Shown here: positions 1-9,585 of the stretch, in pieces
Position numbering within the stretch: the stretch's first letter is position 1
How the letters are laid out: each line of letters begins with the position of its first letter
Assembly: GCA_025060415.1 (NCBI GenBank)
Contig: JANXBT010000002.1
Location: 372,001-436,000 of the forward strand
DNA length: 64,000 nucleotides
DNA from: Candidatus Bipolaricaulota bacterium
GTDB taxonomy: Bacteria > Bipolaricaulota > Bipolaricaulia > Bipolaricaulales > Bipolaricaulaceae
Reading direction: 5' to 3'
Translations under genes and position numbers: made by a program
The notes under the pieces: model-generated
What the model was told of the DNA's origin: nothing
Databases searched by the model: none
Seen by the model: only the letters and a program-made list of their open reading frames with translations

Positions 1-3000
1 AAGATCTCCAAGGGCACGATGTCGTTGAGGAGGAAGTTGGACTCCCCGGGGTCGAGGATGCGCACGTTGTTGAGGATCTGGCGAAGCACGATCTCGAAGT
101 GCTTGTCGTTGATGTCCACGCCCTGGGTCTTGTAGACGCGCTGGAGCTCCTCCAGGAGGTACTCGAAGGCCTTGCGCACGCCGGCCACTTCCATGAGGTA
201 CTGGGGCGGCACGACGCCCTTGGAGATGGGGTCGCCCCGTTCCACCTTGTCGCCCTCCCGCACGATGGCGGCCTCCGTGCACTCCACCCGCGCCCGGAAC
301 CGGAAGCGCACGGTGCAGAGGTCCCCCTCCCGCTGGACCTCCTCCACCACCACCGTCTCGGAGAGGGGGGGCAGGCCCAGGCGCAGGATCTCCTGGCCCT
401 CCCGCACGGGCGCGCCGTGCTCCACCCGGGGCTCCAGGCCCGGGGGCACGGGGAGGATCACGCCCCGGCTCCCCGCGGCCCGGATGGCCAGGGAGCGGTC
501 CGCCAGGAGCACGGTCCCCGCCGTCTCCGCGGTGAGGGCCAGCGGCCGCGAGCGGGTGGTGAGCTTCCGCCCCTCCTCCACCTCCTCCCCGTTCTGCACC
601 AGGACCTGGGCCCCGTAGGGCACCTCGTAGGAGTAGGTGCGGCCGTCCCGGCCGTGGAGGAGGAGGTACCGGTGCTTCTTGTCCTCGCGGAGCTCCACCC
701 GGCCCGCCGCCTCCGCCACCACCGCCTCCACGTGGAACTCCTCCGTGAGCCGGGCGCCCTCCTCCACCTCCTGGCGGTGGCGCACCACGGGCCGCACGCC
801 CTCCGGGAGGAGGTAGACGCGGTCCACGTCCTCGTCGAGGAGGGCGAGGTAGCGGCGGCCGTCCTCGGTGAAGAAGAAGGCCCGGCCCTCCACGGGGCTC
901 TTGAGGGAGAAGAGGCGGGAGGTGTCCACCTCCTCGCCCTCGGCCACCGGGAGGAGGGCGGCGGGGAGGACCACCGTGCGCGGATCGGACTCGATCTCCA
1001 CGAGGTCGTGGCCGGTGCGGGTGGTCTCCACCTTCAGGACCCGGCCGGGGATGGGCGCCACCGCCGCGTGGGGGGCCTTCGTGGTCTTGCGGGCCTCGAA
1101 CAGTTCCTCCGCCCGCGGCAGGCCCTGCGTGATGTCCACCCCGGCCACCCCGCCGGTGTGGAACGTCCGCATGGTGAGCTGGGTGCCCGGCTCGCCGATG
1201 GACTGGGCGGCGAGGATGCCCACCGCCGTCCCCGGCTCCACCAGGCGGTGGAAGGCGAAGTCCATGCCGTAGCAGAGCTGGCAGACCCCGCCGGGCGTCT
1301 GGCAGGTCACGGGCGAGCGCACGAAGAAGCGGGGCCGCACCCGGATCCGCTCCACCCCCGCGGCCCGCAGCTCCCGCACGAGCTCCGGGGTCAGGGCCTC
1401 GTTCTCCCGCACGAGCACGGCCAGGGTCTGGGGGTGGAGCACGTCCCGCACGGACTTCGCCAGGTGCGCCCGCTCCTCCACCCCGGGCGCGGTGAGGTCC
1501 AACTCCGCCTCCAGGCGGCCCACCCGCTCCGCCGTGGCCCGGTCGAGCATCACCCCCGCGGGCACGAGGACCTCGCCCGTGACGGGGTGGTAGATGGGCT
1601 CGGCCGTGACCCGCCCGTAGATCCGCTCGGGGATGTCCTCCATGATCTCGCCCTTGGGCGCAAAGTAAAGGGGGTCGATCTCGATGCCCTGGCGGGTCCC
1701 GCAGTCGTATTCCTTGACGATCACGTCCACGCAGGCGTCCACGAGGCGGCGGGTGAGGTAGCCCGCGGTGGCCGTGCGCAGGGCCGTGTCCGCGGTGCCC
1801 TTGCGCGCGCCGTGGGTGGAGATGAAGTACTCGAAGATGGAGAGGCCCTCCCGGAAGTTGGAGATCACCGGCCACTCGATGACCCGCCCCTGGGGGTCGG
1901 CCATGGGGCCGCGCATCCCCGAAAGCTGCTTCACCTGGCCGGAGGAACCGCGGGCCCCGGAGGCCACGATCCCGTACACCGGGTTGAACGGGTTCCGCGC
2001 CAGGTTCTGCATGGTGGCCTTCTCCACCCGGTCCACGGTCTCCCGCCACACCCGGGTCACCGCCTGGTACCGCTGCTCCGCGGTGCACAGCCCCCGCAGG
2101 TACATGCGCTGGATGCGGTCCACCTTCTCCTGGGCCTCCTGCACGATCTCCCACTTCTCCGGGGGGATCTCGCAGTCGGGGATGGAGATGGTGAGCCCCG
2201 AGAGGGTGGCGAAGCGGAAGCCGATCTCCTTGAGCTGGTCCAGGACCTCCGCGGTCTTCTCCCAGCCGTGGCGAAGGTAGCACTCGCCGATGAGGCGGCG
2301 CACGCGGCGGGAGTCGAAGAGGGCCCGGTAGTCCCGGAGGTCCGGGGGGAGGACGCTGTTCAGGAGCGCCCGGCCCAGCGTGGTCTCCACAAGCTTCCCG
2401 TCGATGCGGATCTTCACCGGCGCGTGCAGGTCCAGATGCCCAAGCTCCCAGGCCTTCAGGGCCTCCTCGAGGGAGCGGAAGGCCTTGCCCCTCCCCTTCC
2501 CCTGGGGGTTCTCCAGGGTGAGGTAGTAGAAGCCGTAGACCTGGTCCTGGGTGGGGATGGCCAGGGGCCGGCCGTGGGCCGGGGAGAGGATGTTCTTCGC
2601 GGAGAGCATGATCTCCTTGGCCTCCCACACCGCCTCCTTGGAGAGGGGGAGGTGCACGGCCATCTGGTCCCCGTCGAAGTCGGCGTTGTAGGGCGGGCAC
2701 ACGTGGGGGTGGATCTGGATGGCGTCCCCGTCCACGAGGATGGGCTCGAAGGCCTGGATGGAGAGGCGGTGCAGGGTGGGGGCGCGGTTCAGGAGCACGG
2801 GGTATTCCTTGACCAGCTGCTCCAGCACGTCCCACACCTCGGGGAGCTCCCCGGCCAGGGCCCGGTTCTTCACCTCGTCGTAGTCCGCGTAGGGGAGGCC
2901 CTCCACCTTGGCGAGGATGAAGGGCTTGAAGAGCTCCAGGGCCATCTTCTTGGGGATGCCGCACTGGTGGAGCTTGAGCTTGGGGTTGACCACGATGACG

Positions 3001-4460
3001 GCGCGGCCGGAGTAGTCCACGCGGCGGCCCAGGAGGTGCCGGCGCAGCCGCCCCTGCTTCCCCTGGATGCGCTCCGAAAGGCTCTTCAGGGGCCGGCCAT
3101 CCCGCCCCTTGATGGGGTTGTCCTTCTTCTCGTTGTGGATGAGGGCGTCCACCGCCTCCTGCAGCATCCGCCGCTCGTTGCGCAGGATGATCTCGGGCGC
3201 GCCCATCTCCATGAGCTTTTTGAGGCGGTTGTTGCGGTTGATGATGCGGCGGTAGAGGTCGTTGAGGTCGGTGGTGGCGAACTTCCCTCCCTCCAGCTGG
3301 ATCATGGGGCGCAGGGCTGGGGGGAGCACGGGGATGACCTCGAGCACCATGTCCTGGGGGCGGTTCCCGGAGCGGCGGAGCTGCTCCACCACCTCCAGGC
3401 GGTGGAGGATGCGGCGGCGGTCGGTCTGGCCCACGGTGCGGTCCAACTCCTCCCAGAGCTCCTCCGCGAGCCGATCGAGGTCCAACGCCGCGAGGAGCTT
3501 TTTGATGCCCTCCGCGCCCGTGGCCGCCTCAAACCCCCCGGGATAGGCCCGCTCGTAGGCCCGCACCTCCAGGGTGGAGAGCATCTGCCCCACCCGCAGG
3601 GGCACGTTCTCCCCCACCCGCACCACAAGGTGGGTGAGGTTGTCCACCACCTCCGTCACGGGGTGCCCCTCCACGCCCTCGTAGCGGGCCCGGAACATTT
3701 CGAACATCGTCTGGGAACAGATTTCCTTCGCGGGCCGCTCGCAGAGGAGCTCCCCCTCGGCCACCTCATCCCCGTCCTCCACGAAGAGCTCGGCGTCCAG
3801 GGTGACGGGGTACTCGTGGTGGCCCACCACGAGCACGCGGAAGGATTCCCCGTTTTGGAGGCGGCGGTCCTCGAAGCGCACGCGGCCCGCCTCCTCCGCG
3901 ACGATGCGGGGGCTGGCCGTAAGAAGGTAGGCCCGCTCCGCCTGGAACGTGAACACCCCCTGCAGGATGCGCAGCTCTGTGCCGTACAGGGTCTCCCCGG
4001 GGCGGACCTTCGGGGAGGCGGATTGGGTCACCACGTACAGCTCCTCCCGGGCCGTCTCCGTCTCGTAGTAGGCGATGCGCCGGAGGTCCCGGCGCTTGAT
4101 GCCCAACAGGCGGGAGAGGGGGCTGGCCACGCCCTTGAGGTACCAGAAGTGCACCACCGGGCTGGCCAGGCGGATGTGCCCCATGTTCACCCGGCGCACC
4201 GAGGAGTCGGTGACGAGGACCCCGCATTTATCGCAGGTGATGCCCTCGTAGCGCTTGCCCCGGTACTTGCCGCAGGCGCACTCGTAGTCGTTCTCGGGGC
4301 CGAAGATCTCCTCCGCGTAAAGGCCCCCGCGCTCGGGCTTGTGGGTGCGGTAGTTGATGGTCTCGGAGTTCGTCACCTCCCCCTTGGACCAGGAGAGGAT
4401 CTCCTCGGGGGAGGCCAGGCCGATCCTGATCTTCGCAATATCGTCCCCGGAAATCGGCAC
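1..4460 (-). CDS. rpoC: DNA-directed RNA polymerase subunit beta' (3' end outside window)
   Basis: Largest catalytic subunit of RNA polymerase. The GTG start at 4460 follows a GAGGTGGTGA ribosome-binding site; an in-frame stop lies just upstream. The N-terminus carries the zinc site C61, C63, C76, C79, followed by the clamp region. The catalytic Mg-binding motif NADFDGD is at residues 592-598 (about 2667-2687). The reading frame runs off the left edge after about 1,486 residues, so the protein is long, in the range of the roughly 1,500-residue thermophile versions. It is the last visible gene of the hpf / PP-loop / zinc-ribbon run, 11 bp after the zinc-ribbon stop. rpoB, the usual upstream neighbour, is absent from this side. 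Identification is certain; the true length is unknown. Confidence 0.98.
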   Translation of the reverse strand, partial: MPISGDDIAKIRIGLASPEEILSWSKGEVTNSETINYRTHKPERGGLYAEEIFGPENDYECACGKYRGKRYEGITCDKCGVLVTDSSVRRVNMGHIRLASPVVHFWYLKGVASPLSRLLGIKRRDLRRIAYYETETAREELYVVTQSASPKVRPGETLYGTELRILQGVFTFQAERAYLLTASPRIVAEEAGRVRFEDRRLQNGESFRVLVVGHHEYPVTLDAELFVEDGDEVAEGELLCERPAKEICSQTMFEMFRARYEGVEGHPVTEVVDNLTHLVVRVGENVPLRVGQMLSTLEVRAYERAYPGGFEAATGAEGIKKLLAALDLDRLAEELWEELDRTVGQTDRRRILHRLEVVEQLRRSGNRPQDMVLEVIPVLPPALRPMIQLEGGKFATTDLNDLYRRIINRNNRLKKLMEMGAPEIILRNERRMLQEAVDALIHNEKKDNPIKGRDGRPLKSLSERIQGKQGRLRRHLLGRRVDYSGRAVIVVNPKLKLHQCGIPKKMALELFKPFILAKVEGLPYADYDEVKNRALAGELPEVWDVLEQLVKEYPVLLNRAPTLHRLSIQAFEPILVDGDAIQIHPHVCPPYNADFDGDQMAVHLPLSKEAVWEAKEIMLSAKNILSPAHGRPLAIPTQDQVYGFYYLTLENPQGKGRGKAFRSLEEALKAWELGHLDLHAPVKIRIDGKLVETTLGRALLNSVLPPDLRDYRALFDSRRVRRLIGECYLRHGWEKTAEVLDQLKEIGFRFATLSGLTISIPDCEIPPEKWEIVQEAQEKVDRIQRMYLRGLCTAEQRYQAVTRVWRETVDRVEKATMQNLARNPFNPVYGIVASGARGSSGQVKQLSGMRGPMADPQGRVIEWPVISNFREGLSIFEYFISTHGARKGTADTALRTATAGYLTRRLVDACVDVIVKEYDCGTRQGIEIDPLYFAPKGEIMEDIPERIYGRVTAEPIYHPVTGEVLVPAGVMLDRATAERVGRLEAELDLTAPGVEERAHLAKSVRDVLHPQTLAVLVRENEALTPELVRELRAAGVERIRVRPRFFVRSPVTCQTPGGVCQLCYGMDFAFHRLVEPGTAVGILAAQSIGEPGTQLTMRTFHTGGVAGVDITQGLPRAEELFEARKTTKAPHAAVAPIPGRVLKVETTRTGHDLVEIESDPRTVVLPAALLPVAEGEEVDTSRLFSLKSPVEGRAFFFTEDGRRYLALLDEDVDRVYLLPEGVRPVVRHRQEVEEGARLTEEFHVEAVVAEAAGRVELREDKKHRYLLLHGRDGRTYSYEVPYGAQVLVQNGEEVEEGRKLTTRSRPLALTAETAGTVLLADRSLAIRAAGSRGVILPVPPGLEPRVEHGAPVREGQEILRLGLPPLSETVVVEEVQREGDLCTVRFRFRARVECTEAAIVREGDKVERGDPISKGVVPPQYLMEVAGVRKAFEYLLEELQRVYKTQGVDINDKHFEIVLRQILNNVRILDPGESNFLLNDIVPLEI

Positions 4461-4471
4461 CGCTCACCACC

Positions 4472-4684
4472 TCAGCTCTTTTCGCTCGTCTTCCCGCCCT
4501 CGGACTTGCGGCGGTAGTCCGTGGTGTAGAAGCCGCTGCCCTTGTAGATCACCCCGAAACGGGAAAGGAGCCGGGTGACCGCGTCGGCGCCGCAGCCCGG
4601 GCAGCGCACCCGCGGGTCCCCGTTCCTCACCAACTCCCGAAACTCCGTCCCGCAGCGGTCGCAGCGGAAACGGTAGATGGGCAT
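4472..4684 (-). CDS. FmdB-family zinc-ribbon protein
   Basis: Small 70-residue protein that starts MPIYRFRCDRCGTEF and has a second CPGC pair at about residues 28-31, the four-cysteine zinc ribbon of the FmdB/CxxC_CXXC_SSSS family. The C-terminal half has the family's typical GVIYKGSGFYTTDYR stretch followed by a charged tail. I chose the ATG at 4684 because AGGAGGTGGGTG lies immediately upstream; a longer frame to 4729 has no such signal. The family was named for a putative regulator of formamidase, but its function is unproven in most bacteria. Its position 11 bp before rpoC, where rpoB would normally be, is the notable point. Confidence 0.9.
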   Translation of the reverse strand: MPIYRFRCDRCGTEFRELVRNGDPRVRCPGCGADAVTRLLSRFGVIYKGSGFYTTDYRRKSEGGKTSEKS

Positions 4685-4744
4685 CACCCACCTCCTTTTG
4701 CCGAACCCCGCAGGGAGTGGAGCGTACAAGAGGAACCGAAAAAG

Positions 4745-5722
4745 TTAGTTTACCCAGGAAAGCCCTTCGCGCAAGGGCTTGGGGAGGACCCGCAGGCGCC
4801 CGGTCTCCTCGGCCGCCTCGGCGCGAAAGCACACGGTCCAGGCCCGGTCGGCGTCGAACCCCCCTAGGGCCAGGAGCTTCCGGGCCGCCAGCGCCAGCAC
4901 CCGCTCGCGGGCCTGCGGGGGGAGCTTGGCCCACGGGCCGCGCAAAAGCCCAAGCGGCGAGCCCGGAAGAGACACGTACAGCCGCACATCCTCGGGGAGG
5001 AACAGCTCCTGGAGCCGGACCTGCTCCGCCGGCGTGGTGGCCACCGCAAGCACGGCCCCATAGGGGAGCCGGAAGAGGTGGGGGAACTCCAGAAGCCGCA
5101 CGAAGTTCGCCGTGAACAGGCTGTGGTGGTCCTGCCCGAACTCCTGGACGCGTTGGGCGAAAACGGGGTCCGCAAGAAGGCAGAAGCGCCCGGAAACCCG
5201 CGGGGAGAGCCCCAGACCCTGGGCGAGCGGGACCAGCTTGGAGCGCAGGGACCCGTCGGCGGAGAGGTCCAGCAGGGCCTCCCGGTCCACCGCCCCCTCG
5301 ACCTCGGCCAGGGTGGGGGAGAGGAGCTTGGCGGAGAGGGGGCGCAGCACGCGTCCCGCCAGCCCCACGCTTGCATCCAAGCCTTCCAGGGCCTCCGGGG
5401 AGAGGCCGCCCCGGCCCACCACCTCGCCGGTGACCACGAGGTCGAACCCGCGGCGGCGGAGGAGCCTGGCCGCCTTCTCCAGGAGCAGCCCGCGGCAAGC
5501 CCCGCAGGGGAAGGGCCCGCGGCCCCGGCCCGGCAGGCGCAGGAACTCCCGCTTCACCGTGATCGTGCGCAGGGGGAACCCCAGGGCGCGGGCCACCCGC
5601 GCCACACGCTCCTCGTCCCGAAAAAACGGGGAATGGAAGAAGACGAGGTGGAGGTCCCGCAGACCCGCCCGTTGGGCGAGGCGTACGGCCAGCGCGGAGG
5701 CCAGGCTGCCGGAAAAGAGCAC
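4745..5722 (-). CDS. PP-loop ATPase, tRNA-thiolation-like (MnmA/ThiI-type N-terminal fold)
   Basis: 325-residue protein beginning with an ATP pyrophosphatase-like loop. The first strand reads LFSGSLASALAVRLAQ, where the usual SGGxDS loop is changed to SGSLAS. A PCGACRGLLLEKA segment near residue 75 and an RPLSAKLLSPTLAEVEG segment near residue 128 match COG0482-like tRNA 2-thiouridylase relatives, whose role is ATP-dependent activation of tRNA for sulfur transfer. The degenerate loop makes activity uncertain. The GTG start at 5722 is the only start after an in-frame stop; AGGAGGTGAG lies about 13 bp upstream, right after the hpf stop. It sits between hpf and the zinc-ribbon gene in one run. 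Family assignment is fairly secure, substrate is not. Confidence 0.7.
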   Translation of the reverse strand: MLFSGSLASALAVRLAQRAGLRDLHLVFFHSPFFRDEERVARVARALGFPLRTITVKREFLRLPGRGRGPFPCGACRGLLLEKAARLLRRRGFDLVVTGEVVGRGGLSPEALEGLDASVGLAGRVLRPLSAKLLSPTLAEVEGAVDREALLDLSADGSLRSKLVPLAQGLGLSPRVSGRFCLLADPVFAQRVQEFGQDHHSLFTANFVRLLEFPHLFRLPYGAVLAVATTPAEQVRLQELFLPEDVRLYVSLPGSPLGLLRGPWAKLPPQARERVLALAARKLLALGGFDADRAWTVCFRAEAAEETGRLRVLPKPLREGLSWVN

Positions 5723-5744
5723 AAGCCCCCGCGTACCTCACCTC

Positions 5745-6257
5745 CTAGGGCCGCGGCCGGATGAGGCCGTACCGCCCGTCCTTCTTCTTGAACAGCACCG
5801 CCGGGGCCTCCTCTCCGGCCTCGAAGAAGACGAGGAAGTCCCGCCCGCTCGCCTCCAGGTGCTCGACCGCCTCCTCCAGGGTGAGGGGCTTGCGCACGTA
5901 GTCCTCCACCTCCTCCACCTTGGGCTTGGCCGCGCCCCGGCCCGGCGGGGCCTCCTCCCCGGACTTCCGCACCACGCGCAGCTTCTCCTTGAACTCCACG
6001 AGCTGCCGCTGCATCTTGTCCACCGCTTGGTCCACCGAGGCCAGGATGTCCGGGCTCTCCCCCAGCGCCTTCACCACCTTCTTGTTCACGAGGTGGGCGA
6101 TGATCTGGGTGCGGTGGGTGGGACCCTCCGCCTCCAGGACCACGTCCATGCGGCTGATGCGGTCGAAGTAGCGGGAGAGCACGCCCACCTTCTTCTCCAC
6201 GTACTCGCGCACCGCGGAAGAGGGGATGGAATGGCGCTCCACGATGTGCAGCTCCAT
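5745..6257 (-). CDS. hpf: ribosome hibernation promoting factor, long form
   Basis: Binds the 30S decoding region and, in the long form, dimerises 70S ribosomes into inactive 100S particles. Residues 1 to about 100 form the S30AE/YfiA domain (MELHIVERHSIPSS start, basic helices). A variable linker follows, and residues from about 118 to 170 are the C-terminal dimerisation domain (KPLTLEEAVEHLE, DFLVFFEAG, KKDGRYGLIRP). At 170 residues it is typical of the long class. The start is supported by GGGAGG upstream of ATG. A near-consensus promoter lies directly upstream (6276-6303). It heads the run toward rpoC, linking translation hibernation with transcription genes. Confidence 0.97.
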   Translation of the reverse strand: MELHIVERHSIPSSAVREYVEKKVGVLSRYFDRISRMDVVLEAEGPTHRTQIIAHLVNKKVVKALGESPDILASVDQAVDKMQRQLVEFKEKLRVVRKSGEEAPPGRGAAKPKVEEVEDYVRKPLTLEEAVEHLEASGRDFLVFFEAGEEAPAVLFKKKDGRYGLIRPRP

Positions 6258-6275
6258 TTATGCCTCCCTTTTTTC

Positions 6276-6303
6276 ATTATACGCGGTTCGCTCCTTTGGT
6301 CAA
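6276..6303 (-). promoter_or_regulatory. SigA-type promoter of hpf
   Basis: On the minus strand TTGACC and TATAAT are separated by 16 bp, the closest match to consensus in the window. The stop codon TAA of the upstream CCA-adding enzyme gene is contained within the -10 box. Transcription would start about 15 bp before the hpf ribosome-binding site. Confidence 0.75.
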
Positions 6304-7740
6304 GGAGTTTAAATTTTCTTCGTGGATCAGCCGGCGGGCCTCCGCCAGCGCCTCCTCCCGCGTTACGATCTCCCCCGCGAGGATCCGCTCGTGCACCTCC
6401 TCCAGGATCCGGCCGAGGCGCGGCCCGGGCCGCTCGCCCAGGGCCAGCAGATCGTGCCCGGAGAGGAGCTCCCGCGCCCGCTTCAGCCCCTGCACCCGCC
6501 GCAGGTGCACCAGGAGGCGCACGGTTTGGGCCAGGACCGGGAGCCAGGCCGCGCTCCGGTGGGCCGTGGCCTCCGCGTCGCAGATCACCAGCCGCAGGAG
6601 GTCCGCAAACAGGGGGAACCTCCGGGGAACCGCGGCGAGCGGGGCCCCCTCGTCCTCCCCCGTGCACAGGAGCCGCACCTGCTTCCCCAGCCCCATTTCG
6701 GGCAGACGGGCCACCCGCATGTGCTCGGCCACGAGGAACCGCACGCGCTCGATCTCCCGCCGGGAGAAGCGCAGGCGCGCCAGGATCCCCTCGGCCATGC
6801 CCGCCCCGATCTGGCAGTGGCCGGCCATGTTCTCCCCGCCCGAGCGGGCCAAGGCCCGGGGCTTCCCCACGTCGTGGAGGAGGAGGGCCATCTTCAGGAG
6901 GGGGTCGTCCCAGATCCCGTCCGCCTGGGCCAGGGCGAGGAGGGTGTGGGCGAACACGTCGCCCTCGGGATGGTAGGCGGGGTCCTGGGGCACCCCTTGG
7001 AGCGCCGCCACCTCGGGGAGGAGGTGGACCAAAAGCCCCAGCTCCCCAAGGAGGCGCAGGCCCTCCGCGGACCGGGGCGTGGAAAGGATGCGCATCAGCT
7101 CCTCCCGGATCCGCTCCCAGGAGATGCCCAAGATCTTGGGGGCGTGGGCGCGGATGGCCGCCGCCGTCCCCTCCTCGAGGCGAAACCCCAGCTGGCACGC
7201 GAACCGCACCGCCCGCAGCATGCGCAGGTAGTCCTCGCCCAGGCGCGCGTGGGGATCCCCAATGGTGCGGATCAGCCCCGCCCGGAGGTCGGCGACCCCG
7301 CCCACGAGGTCCAGGACCTCCCCGTCCTTGGTGGCCGCCAGCCCGTTCACCGTGAAATCGCGGCGGCGCAGGTCCTCCTCCAGGGAGGCCCACTGGACGC
7401 GCCGGGGCCGGCGGCCGTCCGCGTACTCCCCCTCCGCCCGAAACGTGGCCACCTCGTATTGCCGGCCGTCCGGCCCCACCACGACCACCACCCCAAACGC
7501 CTCGCCCACCGTCAGGACCTTGTAGTGGCGGGAGAAGAGGCGGCGCACCTCTTCGGGCGGGGCGGAGGTGGCGAGGTCCAGGTCCTTGGGATGGAACTCC
7601 TGGCCCGCGAACTGGGCCAGGAGGGCGTCGCGCACGACCCCGCCCACGAGGACCGCCAGGTGCCCGGCGGCCTCCAGCTCCGCCACGATCCTTTGGGCCA
7701 CGGGGTGCTCGGCCCAGATTCGCTCGATGGGGATGCGCAC
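6277..7740 (-). CDS. cca: CCA-adding tRNA nucleotidyltransferase / poly(A) polymerase family with HD domain
   Basis: Adds or repairs the 3' CCA of tRNA. Class II nucleotidyltransferase head: VGGVVRDAL at residues 32-40, catalytic DLDLAT at 53-58, and the RRDFTVNGLA motif at 126-135 that forms the nucleotide template. An HD phosphohydrolase motif (LLLHDVGKP) lies near residue 290. The 487-residue length fits bacterial enzymes with a C-terminal HD region. In organisms with two such paralogs one adds CC and one adds A; a second copy cannot be judged from this window. The start at 7740 is divergent from frr, leaving a 63-bp intergenic region. Confidence 0.93.
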   Translation of the reverse strand: MRIPIERIWAEHPVAQRIVAELEAAGHLAVLVGGVVRDALLAQFAGQEFHPKDLDLATSAPPEEVRRLFSRHYKVLTVGEAFGVVVVVGPDGRQYEVATFRAEGEYADGRRPRRVQWASLEEDLRRRDFTVNGLAATKDGEVLDLVGGVADLRAGLIRTIGDPHARLGEDYLRMLRAVRFACQLGFRLEEGTAAAIRAHAPKILGISWERIREELMRILSTPRSAEGLRLLGELGLLVHLLPEVAALQGVPQDPAYHPEGDVFAHTLLALAQADGIWDDPLLKMALLLHDVGKPRALARSGGENMAGHCQIGAGMAEGILARLRFSRREIERVRFLVAEHMRVARLPEMGLGKQVRLLCTGEDEGAPLAAVPRRFPLFADLLRLVICDAEATAHRSAAWLPVLAQTVRLLVHLRRVQGLKRARELLSGHDLLALGERPGPRLGRILEEVHERILAGEIVTREEALAEARRLIHEENLNSLTKGANRV

Positions 7741-7758
7741 GGGGGATTATCCCTCGGT

Positions 7759-7787
7759 TTGCGGGGAAAACCCAGCAGGGCTAGGAT
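7759..7787 (+). promoter_or_regulatory. putative promoter of frr-atp transcription unit
   Basis: TTGCGG and TAGGAT are separated by 17 bp, in the short gap between the divergent cca and frr genes. The predicted transcription start would fall almost at the AAAGGAGGG ribosome-binding site of frr, so the leader would be very short. Confidence 0.45.
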
Positions 7788-7803
7788 TGTAAAGGAGGGC
7801 GAA

Positions 7804-8361
7804 ATGGAGCACGCCGCAGTCCAAGAGGCCCGCGAGCGGATGGGGAAGACCCTGGAGGTCCTGCGCCAGGAGCTGGGCAAGGTCCACACCGGCCGGGCCA
7901 ACCCCGCCCTGCTGGAGGACCTGCGCGTGGACTACTACGGGGTGCCCACGCCCCTCAAGCACCTGGCCAACATCGTCGCGCCCGACCCGGACCTCCTCGT
8001 GGTGCGGCCGTTCGACAAGTCCCAGATCGGGGCCATCGAGAAGGCCATTCGCGCCGCGGACCTGGGCCTCAACCCCCAGAACGACGGCCAGCTCATCCGC
8101 ATCCGGGTCCCCCGCCTCTCCGAGGAGCGCCGCAACGAGCTGGCCAAGCTGGTGGCCAAAAAGGCGGAGGAAGCGAAGATCGCCCTGCGCAACATCCGGC
8201 GGGAGCTGCGGGAGCGCCTCGAGCAGGAGAAGAAGGACGGGAAGCTCTCCGAGGACGATTTCTTCCGCCTGCAAAAGGAGCTGGACCAGATCACCGCGGA
8301 CTTCACCAAGAGGGTGGAGGAGCTCGCGGAAAAGAAGGCGGAAGAGATGCGGACCCTCTAG
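7804..8361 (+). CDS. frr: ribosome recycling factor
   Basis: With EF-G, splits the post-termination ribosome. The 185-residue protein matches the family length. Diagnostic segments are KVHTGRANPALLEDLRVDYYG near residue 25, the NDGQLIRIRVPRLSEERR motif near residue 95, and the long C-terminal three-helix bundle. ATG at 7804 is preceded by AAAGGAGGG. The atpI start follows the stop after only 3 bp, so frr is probably cotranscribed with the ATP synthase genes, which is not its usual setting (commonly tsf-pyrH-frr). Confidence 0.97.
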   Translation: MEHAAVQEARERMGKTLEVLRQELGKVHTGRANPALLEDLRVDYYGVPTPLKHLANIVAPDPDLLVVRPFDKSQIGAIEKAIRAADLGLNPQNDGQLIRIRVPRLSEERRNELAKLVAKKAEEAKIALRNIRRELRERLEQEKKDGKLSEDDFFRLQKELDQITADFTKRVEELAEKKAEEMRTL

Positions 8362-8364
8362 GCC

Positions 8365-8697
8365 ATGCCGGGGCTCAAGCCCGCCCTGCTCCTTGGGGCC
8401 GGGGCAATGGTGGTCCTCTCCTTCCTGCGCCCGCCGTGGGCCCTGGGGGTGTTGGTGGGGTTGGGCGCGGTGGGGCTGGCGCGCCTCCTCCATGCCCGGC
8501 TCCTGGGGCTGGCCCTGGCGGAGGGGAAGAGGGCGGCGTTCGTGGCGGCCGGTTTGGGGAGGTTCGGGCTCCTTGCGGGGGTGGCCGTGTTGGGGGTCCG
8601 GTGGGGCGCCGACCCCCTGGGGGTGGCCCTGGGGCTCGCCCTCTTCCCCCTTGGGCTTTGGCTGGAGCTAGGGCTCTATGTCCTCCGAAATCGGTAG
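8365..8697 (+). CDS. atpI: AtpI-like small membrane protein of the ATP synthase operon
   Basis: 110-residue, highly hydrophobic protein with about four predicted membrane segments. It occupies the first position of the F-ATPase operon, where AtpI (subunit I) is normally found. AtpI is a non-structural factor that assists c-ring assembly or Mg/Na handling. Primary sequence is too simple for a firm family call; the call rests on position, size and topology. It overlaps the start of atpB by 20 bp, which suggests translational coupling. Confidence 0.7.
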   Translation: MPGLKPALLLGAGAMVVLSFLRPPWALGVLVGLGAVGLARLLHARLLGLALAEGKRAAFVAAGLGRFGLLAGVAVLGVRWGADPLGVALGLALFPLGLWLELGLYVLRNR

Positions 8698-9571
8698 GGA
8701 CCTGGTTTGGCGGGTTCCGGTCGGGCCGTGGGCCATCGCCCTCAACCCCCTCACCCTGGCCGCGGCCCTGGGCGTGGCGCTGGGGCTCGTGCTTTTGGGC
8801 CTGTGGCTGCGCCGGGGGATCCCCGCGGACCCCGAGGCCCCGCCCTCCCGCCGCCTCGTGCTCCTCACCGCGTTCCTGGAATTCGTCGAGCGCCAGATCC
8901 TCGGGGCCATGGAGGAGGGGATCAAGCGCGCGCTTTTGCCCTTTGTGGCCACGCTTTTCCTCTTCGTTTTGGCCAGCAACCTCGCGCCGCTCCTGCCCCT
9001 CCCCGGCCTCGTCGCCCCCACCCGCGACCTCAACGTGACCCTGGGCCTGGCCCTCCTCGTCTACGCCCTCTGCCACCTCTACGGGATCCGGGTCAAGGGC
9101 CTTTGGCGCCACGGGAAGAGCTACCTCGAGCCCCTCCCCGTCATGCTCCCCATGAACCTGGTGGGCGACCTGGGGCGCACCCTCTCCCACGCCTTCCGCC
9201 TCTTTGGGAACATCCTGGGCGGCTCCATCATGCTCGCGGTGATCTTCCCGGTGCTGGTGGACTTGGTCCTCCGCTTTCGCTGGATCCTGGGGGTCTTGCT
9301 TCTGCTTGTGGGGGCCCTGGCGTTGCGGGCCCTGGCCCGGCGGGGGAAGGCCAGGGCCTTCCGCGTGCTGGGCCTCCTTTGGCTCGGCGCCTTGGCCCTC
9401 TTCGTCGTCCACATCTGGGTCCCGCTCGTTTGGGCGGCGCCCGCCGCGTTCCTTGTGGGCACGGGCGCCGGGGTGATCCTCAACTTCTTCTTCGGGGTCT
9501 TCTCCGGGACGATCCAGGCGTTGGTGTTCACGCTCCTTGCGGCCGCGTACATCCAGATGGCCGTGGAGTGA
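8678..9571 (+). CDS. atpB: F-type ATP synthase subunit a
   Basis: Stator membrane subunit that forms the ion half-channels against the c ring. The conserved helix contains the essential arginine R174 in HAFRLFGNILGG, and the C-terminal helix FGVFSGTIQALVFTLLAAAY closes the channel. At 297 residues it is longer than many homologs. After R174 there is extra sequence including a basic loop ARRGKARAF and additional hydrophobic stretches (about residues 200-250). It overlaps atpI and is followed 14 bp later by atpE with a strong AAGGAGGGGAGG ribosome-binding site, fitting the high c-subunit demand. Confidence 0.95.
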   Translation: MSSEIGRDLVWRVPVGPWAIALNPLTLAAALGVALGLVLLGLWLRRGIPADPEAPPSRRLVLLTAFLEFVERQILGAMEEGIKRALLPFVATLFLFVLASNLAPLLPLPGLVAPTRDLNVTLGLALLVYALCHLYGIRVKGLWRHGKSYLEPLPVMLPMNLVGDLGRTLSHAFRLFGNILGGSIMLAVIFPVLVDLVLRFRWILGVLLLLVGALALRALARRGKARAFRVLGLLWLGALALFVVHIWVPLVWAAPAAFLVGTGAGVILNFFFGVFSGTIQALVFTLLAAAYIQMAVE

Positions 9572-9585
9572 AAAGGAGGGGAGGA

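Noticed and set aside
99-4517. A 1,472-codon open frame on the plus strand opposite rpoC
   Set aside because: It is the antisense shadow of rpoC. GC-rich third positions keep it open; the translation is His/Leu/Gly-rich without any domain.
4464-5741. 425-codon frame overlapping the PP-loop gene
   Set aside because: Gly/Arg/Pro-rich out-of-frame shadow; the alternative frame has recognisable PP-loop family segments.
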